61,868 bases of DNA, taken from DATLFI01 sp035524895 (GTDB lineage: Bacteria; Acidobacteriota; Thermoanaerobaculia; Multivoradales; Multivoraceae). The position numbers and the translations under genes were made by a program. The stretch is taken from positions 1 through 61,868 of the forward strand of contig DATLFI010000251.1 in the NCBI GenBank assembly GCA_035524895.1, read 5' to 3'. Position 1 is the stretch's first letter, and each line of letters starts with the position of its first letter. The notes beneath the pieces were generated by a model. That model saw nothing but the letters and a program-made list of their open reading frames with translations. It did no database searches and was not told the DNA's origin. This document shows positions 55,779-61,868 of the stretch, one piece after another.

Positions 55779-57944
55779 ATGACGGTTGATCCATACTGTG
55801 ATCAGGCAGCGTCCAGGAGAAATGGCGCCAGCGGGTGTGCGGAGCGGCTGAGGATGGCGGACCAGGTCGGCGAGCGGCTCGAGGCGGAGCGCGACCAGCG
55901 GCAGCGTATCGCCGACTCCTTGCGGACGAGCAAGGAGCTCTTCCGCCGTCTGGTGGAGGGCGTCACCGAGTACGCCATCTTCATGCTCGATCCGAAGGGG
56001 TACGTGGCCACCTGGAATAGCGGCGCAGAACGCATCAAGGGCTACCGCGCCGAAGAGATCATCGGACAGCACTTCTCGGTGTTCTATCCGCCGGACTCCG
56101 TGCTGAGCGGCTGGCCGAGCCAGGAGCTCGAGCTGGCGATCGCCGAGGGGCGCTTCGAGGACGAGGGGTGGCGCGTCCGGAAGGACGGATCGCGCTTCTG
56201 GGCCAACGTGATCCTCACCGCTGTCTACGACGACGAGGGGAACCTGTGGGGGTACTCGAAGGTCACCCGTGACCTGACCGAGAGGAGAATGCGGGAGGAG
56301 GAGCTCCGACAGTCCCGGGACCTCGTCGAGGAGCGTGTCGCGCGGCGGACTGCCGAGCTGACACAGGCCAACCTGGCGCTGCGCCGGGAAGTCGGAGAGC
56401 GGCAGGCCGCGGAGCAGGCGTTGCGCGAGAGCGAGCTCCGCCAGCGCGACCTGATGGAGATCTTGCCGGTCGGGGTGTACACGTGCGACGCGCCCTCCGG
56501 GGTGATTCGTTACTTCAACCCTCGCGCCGCCGAGCTCTGGGGGCGCCAGCCCACTGTCGGCGAGTGCTTCTGCGGCTCCGTCCGGCTCCTCAGCCCAGAA
56601 GGCACGCCCCTGCACCACGAAGACACTCCGATGGCGCAGGTGCTTCGTGACGGTGCTTCCATTCGCGAGCGGACCGTGGTCATCGAACGCCCCGACGAGA
56701 CCCGCATCGCCGTGCGCGTCAGCATCGAGCCGATCCGGAGTGAGAGCAGCGAGGTCCTGGGAGCGATCAACGTGTTCCGGGACGTCACGGAGCACGAGCA
56801 CCTGATGGAGGCCCTCGCCGAGAGCGACCGCCGGAAGAACGAGTTCCTCGCGACCCTCGCTCACGAGCTGCGAAACCCGCTCGCTCCGATTCGCTACGCC
56901 CTGGACCTTCTCGACCGGGGGGACGACGATCCGAAGACTCGGCGCGAGGCGCGCGCGACGATGGACCGCCAGCTCCGACAGTTGGTGCGCCTCGTCGATG
57001 ACCTGCTCGACCTATCGCGTCTGAGCAAGAACAAGCTGCGGTTGCGCCGGGAGCCGCTCGAGCTGGGTCCTGTGCTCGACAGCGCGTTCGAGGCCGCGCG
57101 GCCGCTGGTCGAGGGAGCTGGCCACGAGCTCGCAGTGGAGCTGCCTGCCGAGCCGGTCTACGTGGACGGCGACTCGATTCGATTGGCGCAGGTCTTTGGC
57201 AACCTATTGAACAACGCCGCCAAGTTCACGCCGAAGGGTGGCCGCGTCTCGGTGATTGTCGAGTCGGAAAGCGGAGAAGTCACGGTGCGCGTGGGCGACA
57301 CCGGCGTCGGCATCGAAGCCGGCCACCTGCCCCGGCTCTTCGAGATGTTCTCGCAGGCAAGTCCGAGCCTGGAGAGGTCCGAAGATGGGCTCGGCATTGG
57401 CCTGGCTCTGGTTCGGGCGCTCGTCGAGCTGCACGACGGCTCCGTGGAAGCGCGTAGCGCCGGGCTCGGGAAGGGAAGCGAGTTCGTGGTTCGACTGCAC
57501 ACGTGCGAGCCGCCCGCAGCCGAGCCGACGGGCTCGGAGGTCGCACGCGAGCGCGTCGCCGGAGAGCCCATGTGCCGGGTCTTGATCGCCGACGACAACC
57601 CGGACGCGGTCGATGCTCTCGCGACACTTCTCCAGCTCGCGGGTCACCAGGTCGCGACCGCCCACGACGGTCGCGAGGCGCTGGAGGTAGCCGTGAGCTT
57701 TCTGCCGGACGTGGTGATGCTGGACATCGGCATGCCCGGCATGAACGGCTACGAGGCGGCACGCCTCATTCGCGAGGAGCCGTGGAGCCACGACGTGGTG
57801 CTCGTTGCGATCACCGGCTGGGGTCAGGAAGGCGACAAGCAGCAAGCCCGTGAAGCGGGGTTCGATCACCACCTCACCAAGCCGGTGGACATGGCCGGCC
57901 TCGAGACCCTGCTGGCGGCGGTGCCCTGTCGAGATCGAGGCTAG
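55779..57944 (+). CDS. Hybrid PAS sensor histidine kinase with C-terminal receiver
   Basis: 721 residues, no membrane helices, so a cytoplasmic sensor. PAS 1 lies at about 53-170 (LVEGVTEYAIFMLDPKGYVA, GYSKVTRDLTERR), followed by a coiled coil and PAS 2 (about 225-345, with PVGVYTCDAPSGVIRYFNP). The HisKA domain has HELRNPLAPI (His362). The HATPase has FGNLLNNAAKFTPKGG (N box), GDTGVGI and GLGIGLALV. The receiver (about 600-720) has LIADDNPDAVDAL, VVMLDIGMPGMNG (Asp649) and a Lys in HHLTKPVD. The ATG at 55779 lacks a clear ribosome site; the ATG at 55854 is an alternative. No response regulator with an output domain is adjacent, so the phosphorelay partner is elsewhere. Confidence 0.92.
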   Translation: MTVDPYCDQAASRRNGASGCAERLRMADQVGERLEAERDQRQRIADSLRTSKELFRRLVEGVTEYAIFMLDPKGYVATWNSGAERIKGYRAEEIIGQHFSVFYPPDSVLSGWPSQELELAIAEGRFEDEGWRVRKDGSRFWANVILTAVYDDEGNLWGYSKVTRDLTERRMREEELRQSRDLVEERVARRTAELTQANLALRREVGERQAAEQALRESELRQRDLMEILPVGVYTCDAPSGVIRYFNPRAAELWGRQPTVGECFCGSVRLLSPEGTPLHHEDTPMAQVLRDGASIRERTVVIERPDETRIAVRVSIEPIRSESSEVLGAINVFRDVTEHEHLMEALAESDRRKNEFLATLAHELRNPLAPIRYALDLLDRGDDDPKTRREARATMDRQLRQLVRLVDDLLDLSRLSKNKLRLRREPLELGPVLDSAFEAARPLVEGAGHELAVELPAEPVYVDGDSIRLAQVFGNLLNNAAKFTPKGGRVSVIVESESGEVTVRVGDTGVGIEAGHLPRLFEMFSQASPSLERSEDGLGIGLALVRALVELHDGSVEARSAGLGKGSEFVVRLHTCEPPAAEPTGSEVARERVAGEPMCRVLIADDNPDAVDALATLLQLAGHQVATAHDGREALEVAVSFLPDVVMLDIGMPGMNGYEAARLIREEPWSHDVVLVAITGWGQEGDKQQAREAGFDHHLTKPVDMAGLETLLAAVPCRDRG

Positions 57945-57957
57945 AGCTCGGCTCTAG
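57941..57957. terminator. Symmetric hairpin between convergent genes
   Basis: CTAGAGC and GCTCTAG form a perfect 7-bp stem with a TCG loop. The stem contains the TAG stop of the kinase gene on the plus strand and the TAG stop of the peptidase fragment on the minus strand. Only a short T-containing stretch follows, so a weak bidirectional terminator is the likely role. Confidence 0.45.
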
Positions 57958-58196
57958 ACTCTTGCTCGCGCTGCCACGACTCGAACGCCCCAGCTGCTGC
58001 CGAGCCAGATCTCGCCGCCCCAGGTGCGAGTGCCGATCACCGGGCCGAGGCCGAGCCGCCGGAAGCCCTCGGCGAAAGCCTCGCCGTCGGAGGCGGTTTG
58101 CTCGTCGACCAGCACGACCGTGCATCCCCGGATCGTAGAGAGGGCGTGCGCGAGGGCGGTGCGGGCGAGGACGTGCGAAGGTCTGGCAGGCGACAT
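57954..58196 (-). pseudogene. S41 (tricorn/CtpA-like) peptidase C-terminal fragment
   Basis: Residues about 26-66 (TVVLVDEQTASDGEAFAEGF, RRLGLGPVIGTRTWGGEIW) are the nucleophile region of S41 peptidases, with the catalytic Ser in TASDGE. The PDZ and substrate-binding parts that should precede it are missing, and the protein stops soon after WGGEIW, where 100 or more residues normally follow. A short unrelated N-terminus (MSPARPSHVLARTALAHAL) with GAGG upstream gives a readable 80-codon frame, so a small peptide may still be made. It lies 77 bases downstream of the ADOP permease stop on the same strand. Confidence 0.6.
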
Positions 58197-58273
58197 CTCG
58201 GGATTCCTCTGACGCAGGAACGGGGGGTGTCAGTGTAGCGACGCGCGTCCGGCGGCGCCGGCACGAGATGCCG

Positions 58274-60943
58274 CTACTCGTCGCGTAGCGCCTCGGTCGG
58301 CTCGACGCTGGAAGCCCGCGAAGCAGGCAGGGCCGCGGCGCCGAACCCCACCGCGAGCAGGAGTGCGATCACCAGGGCGTAGATCGTCGGGTCCGCGGGC
58401 TCGACCTCGAAGAGGTGCGAACGGTAGACCCGGAGCAGGATCACGGCCGCCACGGTACCGAGCAGCAGCCCGACGGCAACCATCGCCAAGGCCTGGCCCA
58501 CGACCCGTCGCGCCACGCTCGAGCGCGATGCCCCGAGCGCGATGCGCAGGCCGATCTCGCTGCGCTGTTGGCGCACCCGGTAGGCGAGCGCGCCGTAGAG
58601 GCCGAGCCCTGCTACGACCAGCGCGATCGTGGCGAACAGTCCCACCAGCGCCAGCGCCACCCGCCGTTCGGCGGTCGCTCCGCGCACACGCGCTGCGAAC
58701 GGCTCGTAGTCGTCGAGCACCAGACCGGATCCGAGCGCCGCGAGGCGCGCGCTGATGGCCTCGCGCAGGTCGACGTCCGGCGTGACGAGGTGCATCACGA
58801 AGTCGAGCGCCACGCTCTCGGGCCAGTAGGGCAGGTAGGCCTGAGGTAGCTGATCGGAATGGAGATCGACCTCGCGAATGTCTGGGACGACGCCGATCAC
58901 TTCGGCGCGGCGTCGCTCGGTGCCGCCGTCGCCCGTGGCGAACTCGATCAGGATGTGCTGCCCGACCGCCTCGTCGAGACCCCAGGCGCGGCCAGCCAGC
59001 GAGTCGCTGACGATCACCACGTGCTGCCGGTGCTCGGTGTCGGCAGGAGAGAAGTCGCGACCCGCGAGCAGCGCGGTGCCGAGCGTCTCGAAGTATCGTG
59101 GGAGCACGCGGTGGAACGAGCCGGTGAGCTCGCCAAAGCTGCGCTCGCTCTCGTCGTCCCACGACCAGCTCGCGAGGTTGAGCCCGCCCTCGAGCGGGAG
59201 CCGGTTTGTGACTCCGACCGAGCGCACGCCGGGCAGCTCGCCCACGCTCTCTGCCACGCTGCGGACCAGGCGGAGCCGCGCCTCGTGGTCGGCGAAGAAC
59301 TCGCGCGGGGTCGAGAAGTCGAACGCCACCAGGCCTCTGGGATCGAACCCGAGGTCGACGCGCTGCAGGTTGACGACGGTGCGCAGCAGCGCCCCGGCAC
59401 CCGCGAGCAGGGTGAGGGCGATCGCGATCTGCGCGATCACCAGCCAGCGCGCGGGGCCGCGCCCAGTGCCGACCGTGCGATGGCCGACGGCGAGGCTGGC
59501 GCGCATCGAGGTTACCGCGGGCAGCAAACCCGCGAGGAGCCCGGCCAGAGTCGTGGCTGCCAGGGCGAAGAGCAGCACCGGACCGTCGACCTCGACCGTG
59601 TCGAGCCGCGGGAGGGCGATCGCCTCGAAGCGCCGCAGCACGCTCACGGCCGCGACGGCGATAGCGACCGCCAGCGCTCCGCCGGCGAGCGACAGGACGA
59701 GTCCCTCGGCGATAGCAGCCCAGACGATTCTCGCCCGCCGCGCGCCGAGCGCCGAGCGCAGCGCCCACTCGCCGCGCCGCGACAGGCTGCGGACCACCAG
59801 CAGGCCGGCGACGTTGGCGCACACCAGCGCCAGCACGCACGCGCCGGCGACCAGCAGCGCCAGCAGGCTGCGGCGATACGGCTCCACCAGGTGGTCGATC
59901 AGCGACACCACCTCGTAGGCGGCCGCCTCGTCGGGTCGCGCGCCGTCGAGCTCGCGCGTGCGCGCGGCGATGGCGTCGAGCTCGAGCGAGGCCTCCTCGA
60001 AGGTCGCTCCGGGCGCGAGCCGGACCAGCGCCCGGTGCGCGAAGACCGTTCCCCGGTCGGCCGGCTTCGGGGTCGCGATCCACACGTCGCGCGGCTCGCT
60101 GCGTCCCTGCTCGTAATAGAAACGAAAGCCGGGAGCGAGCACTCCGACCACCATCGCCGGCCGGTCGCCGACGGTCACCGTCGAGCCCACGGCTCCGGGG
60201 TCTCCCTGGAACCGCCGCTCGAAGAGCTCGTGGCTGATCAGGACGCTGCGGGGCTCACCCTCCGACGGCTCGAGGCTGCGGCCGAGCACCACCTCTGCGC
60301 CCAGCAGGTCCGGAAGCCCGGGGCTCACCCAGATTGCGTTTTCCAGGGTCATGCTCCCGGAGAGCTCGAGGGACTCCTTGCCTGGGTTGAACATCTCGAG
60401 TCCGCCTAGAGTCCGCGCGCCCGCGAAGTCGATGGCGTTCGAGCTCGAGATCCGGGGCAGACCTTCCTGACCCAGGGCGTCGATCCGCACGATGCCGAGG
60501 CGCTCCGAGTGCGTAAGGGGCAGGGGCGCGAGGAGGATCGCGTGGATCACCGAGAACACCGCGGTGGTGACGCCGATGCCGAGGGCGAGCACCAGGACCG
60601 AGACCACGCTCAGGCCCCGCTGCCGCCCCAGCCCGCGAGCGGCGAGACGCAGTTCGTGGAGGAGACCGCCGAGCCACGCGACCGGCGAGCTCTCTCCGCG
60701 CGCGGTCTGCGGCGGTCGCACCGGAAGGCCGAGCTCCCGGGCGAGCTCTTCCCAGCTGCCGAGCGTGCGGAACGCGCGCCGCTCCGCCTCCGCACGGCTG
60801 CAGCCCTCGTCGAGCGCTGCTCGATACGCATCGTCGAGCAGCGCGTGGAGCTCCTCGATCTGTCCAACGCTCGCCTCGCGGCCGACCGCGGCGAGACCGC
60901 CGCGCACCAACGGCCGCCAGTCGCGCTTGTTCTCGTCAGGCAC
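58274..60943 (-). CDS. ADOP-family ABC permease (MacB/FtsX-like)
   Basis: 889 residues. The GTG at 60943 overlaps the PadR stop by 8 bases, with GGAG upstream. An N-terminal soluble prefix (EELHALLDDAYRAALDEGCS, typical of ADOP) precedes a first membrane helix (VVSVLVLALGIGVTTAVFSVIHA), a MacB-like periplasmic domain, FtsX unit 1 (LALVCANVAGLLVVRSLSRR, ALRSALGARRARIV), a second periplasmic domain and FtsX unit 2 (RIALGASRSSVARRVVGQAL), ending PASRASSVEPTEALRDE. No ATPase gene is adjacent, as is normal for these orphan permeases. The PadR/ADOP pairing is characteristic of Acidobacteriota. The transported substrate is unknown. Confidence 0.92.
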   Translation of the reverse strand: MPDENKRDWRPLVRGGLAAVGREASVGQIEELHALLDDAYRAALDEGCSRAEAERRAFRTLGSWEELARELGLPVRPPQTARGESSPVAWLGGLLHELRLAARGLGRQRGLSVVSVLVLALGIGVTTAVFSVIHAILLAPLPLTHSERLGIVRIDALGQEGLPRISSSNAIDFAGARTLGGLEMFNPGKESLELSGSMTLENAIWVSPGLPDLLGAEVVLGRSLEPSEGEPRSVLISHELFERRFQGDPGAVGSTVTVGDRPAMVVGVLAPGFRFYYEQGRSEPRDVWIATPKPADRGTVFAHRALVRLAPGATFEEASLELDAIAARTRELDGARPDEAAAYEVVSLIDHLVEPYRRSLLALLVAGACVLALVCANVAGLLVVRSLSRRGEWALRSALGARRARIVWAAIAEGLVLSLAGGALAVAIAVAAVSVLRRFEAIALPRLDTVEVDGPVLLFALAATTLAGLLAGLLPAVTSMRASLAVGHRTVGTGRGPARWLVIAQIAIALTLLAGAGALLRTVVNLQRVDLGFDPRGLVAFDFSTPREFFADHEARLRLVRSVAESVGELPGVRSVGVTNRLPLEGGLNLASWSWDDESERSFGELTGSFHRVLPRYFETLGTALLAGRDFSPADTEHRQHVVIVSDSLAGRAWGLDEAVGQHILIEFATGDGGTERRRAEVIGVVPDIREVDLHSDQLPQAYLPYWPESVALDFVMHLVTPDVDLREAISARLAALGSGLVLDDYEPFAARVRGATAERRVALALVGLFATIALVVAGLGLYGALAYRVRQQRSEIGLRIALGASRSSVARRVVGQALAMVAVGLLLGTVAAVILLRVYRSHLFEVEPADPTIYALVIALLLAVGFGAAALPASRASSVEPTEALRDE

Positions 60944-61283
60944 CGGCGGGCTCCGTCACGGCCGGCTCGAGCACCTCGTCGACCGCCGCCACGTAGGCCT
61001 GCCAGGTCGCGCGTTCGCGCTGGAGCGCGCGACCTCCGGAGGCGGTGAGCTGGTAGTAACGCCGCCGCCGCGTGCCGGCCTTCTCGACCCAGCGGCCGCG
61101 GATCCAGCGGCGCTCCTCGAGCCGTGACAGCACCGGATAGAGCGACGAGATCCGGAACACCAGCCGCCCTCCCGACCGCGCCTCGATCGCCTTCCCCAGC
61201 TCGTAGCCGTGGCTCTCGCGCTCCTCGAGCAAGCTGAGCACCAGGAGGTCGATGCTCCCCTTCTTGAGCTCAGGGCTGAACAC
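60936..61283 (-). CDS. PadR-family transcriptional regulator
   Basis: From the GTG at 61283 the product is 115 residues, the usual length. It starts with the family signature (FSPELKKGSIDLLVLSLLEE, RESHGYELGKAIEARSGG) and the winged-helix recognition region (FRISSLYPVLSRLEERRWI, RRRYYQLTASGGRAL). The frame is open upstream to 61406, but that part is unlike PadR and crosses the likely promoter. It probably represses its own operon with the ADOP permease, to which it is translationally coupled. Confidence 0.92.
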   Translation of the reverse strand: MFSPELKKGSIDLLVLSLLEERESHGYELGKAIEARSGGRLVFRISSLYPVLSRLEERRWIRGRWVEKAGTRRRRYYQLTASGGRALQRERATWQAYVAAVDEVLEPAVTEPAGA

Positions 61284-61315
61284 GGTGCATCCGCGACGGG
61301 TCGAACATCGGATTC

Positions 61316-61349
61316 CTACGATATAGCACGTTGCCGCATAACGCGTCAA
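61316..61349 (-). promoter_or_regulatory. Promoter with possible PadR operator
   Basis: On the minus strand, TTGACG (61344-61349) and TATATC (61320-61325) are 18 bases apart, ahead of the PadR GTG at 61283. CTATATCGTAG (61316-61326) overlaps the -10 box and is partly palindromic, resembling the AT-rich operators of PadR proteins. The remaining sequence to 61555 shows no gene. Confidence 0.5.
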
Positions 61350-61555
61350 AGTATCTCGCGGCAATCGGTCCGGTGCGCGACGTGGCGCCACCGCTGCGGG
61401 TGCCACTCAGCGAGTCGCCTCAGCGCGGCGGAAACCGCATCTCGGCTTCGTTCATCCGCTCCGCCAGCGCGACAACGGACGCATCGATGCCGCCGAGCGG
61501 TCCCGGTACTGGAGGACGAGCTCGGCGATCCTCAGCCAGTCGTCGGGTAGGGAGC

Positions 61556-61868
61556 TCAGTCGAGGTAGCCGAGGGCGCGCAGGGTTTCCTCGACCTGCTT
61601 GCTCATGGGTACGGTGCGAATCGCCGCAGCGTCGAGCAGGTAGGGATGCTCGCGCCCGGCGCGGATCGCGGCGGTCACCATGCCGCGCAACTCGCGAGCC
61701 GCCGCCTTCTCCTGCTCGAGCAGCTCGACCAGCTCTCCGGGGTCACGCTGCAGGTGGTACAGCTCCTCGCGGCTCTCGCGCCCGGAGAAGATGTAGCTCC
61801 AGTCGCCTGCGACGACCTTCCAAGTGCGCTCGTTGTCGGCGAGCACCGGCCTGGCGCTTCCCGGACCG
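61556..61868 (-). CDS. Sulfatase family protein, C-terminal part (runs off the window)
   Basis: The reading frame enters from the right edge without a start. Residues ADNERTWKVVAGDWSYIFSG, then REELYHLQRDPGELVELLEQ and a final EETLRALGYLD, match the usual end of arylsulfatase-type enzymes (alkaline phosphatase superfamily), where a tryptophan/lysine strand is followed by LYDLxxDPxE and a closing LRALGYL. The catalytic Cys/Ser region is outside the window, so activity and substrate cannot be judged. Confidence 0.85.
   Translation of the reverse strand, partial: GPGSARPVLADNERTWKVVAGDWSYIFSGRESREELYHLQRDPGELVELLEQEKAAARELRGMVTAAIRAGREHPYLLDAAAIRTVPMSKQVEETLRALGYLD

Noticed and set aside
52769..55789. 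1006-codon plus-strand open frame
   Set aside because: It opposes gnd, DUF188 and peroxiredoxin and is out of frame with the MFS gene; no family motif.
53607..56864. 1085-codon minus-strand open frame over MFS, peroxiredoxin and kinase genes
   Set aside because: It runs through three well-identified genes and has shadow-type composition.

Overview
The window is about 62 kb of GC-rich DNA with dense long ORFs on both strands. It looks like a chromosomal segment of an Acidobacteriota-type bacterium. The best lineage clue is the pair at 58274-61283: a PadR-type regulator overlapping an 889-residue MacB/FtsX-like permease with an N-terminal extension, the arrangement called ADOP (acidobacterial duplicated orphan permease). 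Start codons are often GTG or TTG, and neighbouring genes often overlap by a few bases. No complete tRNA, rRNA or CRISPR array is visible.

Layout, left to right. (1) 23-1614 (-): a secreted head-repeat protein ending in an S74-type intramolecular chaperone, broken by a small deletion and frameshift. (2) 1959-31774 (+): a run of overlapping genes of nearly 30 kb. It holds a small secreted hypothetical protein, a 5998-residue modular surface protein (HEXXH region, alpha/alpha-toroid repeats, CARDB, SPNGDG, Fn3, discoidin and propeller-like modules, IPTL-like C-terminal anchor), a 3663-residue RHS/YD-repeat protein with a C-terminal LHH-type HNH nuclease tip, and a short candidate immunity gene. 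(3) 31775-36650: an accessory stretch with a DUF222/HNH gene behind a good sigma70-like promoter, a truncated HTH gene, four overlapping genes of unknown function (33907-36234), a tRNA T-arm-like hairpin and a decayed IS3-family end. (4) 36686-43624: a Nudix hydrolase, a decayed copper-monooxygenase-like gene, a YkvI-like membrane protein, an MsbA-type ABC exporter and a class A penicillin-binding protein. (5) 43640-51898 (-): a complete cyclic beta-1,2-glucan synthase. (6) 52027-57944: 6-phosphogluconate dehydrogenase, a DUF188 protein, an MFS transporter, a 1-Cys-type peroxiredoxin and a hybrid PAS histidine kinase. (7) 57954-61868: an S41 peptidase fragment, ADOP permease plus PadR, and the C-terminal end of a sulfatase running off the window.

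Two regions deserve attention. The first is the giant surface-protein/RHS-toxin run, whose members are joined by GTGA and ATGA stop/start overlaps and are probably expressed together. The second is the unrecognised four-gene cassette at 33907-36234 (a CxxC protein, a membrane-anchored protein and two zinc-ribbon-like proteins), which is tightly coupled and sits between accessory and decayed mobile DNA. At least four genes in the window are broken in ways that keep both halves of a family motif. This means either active gene decay or local assembly error, and reads should be checked before either is claimed.
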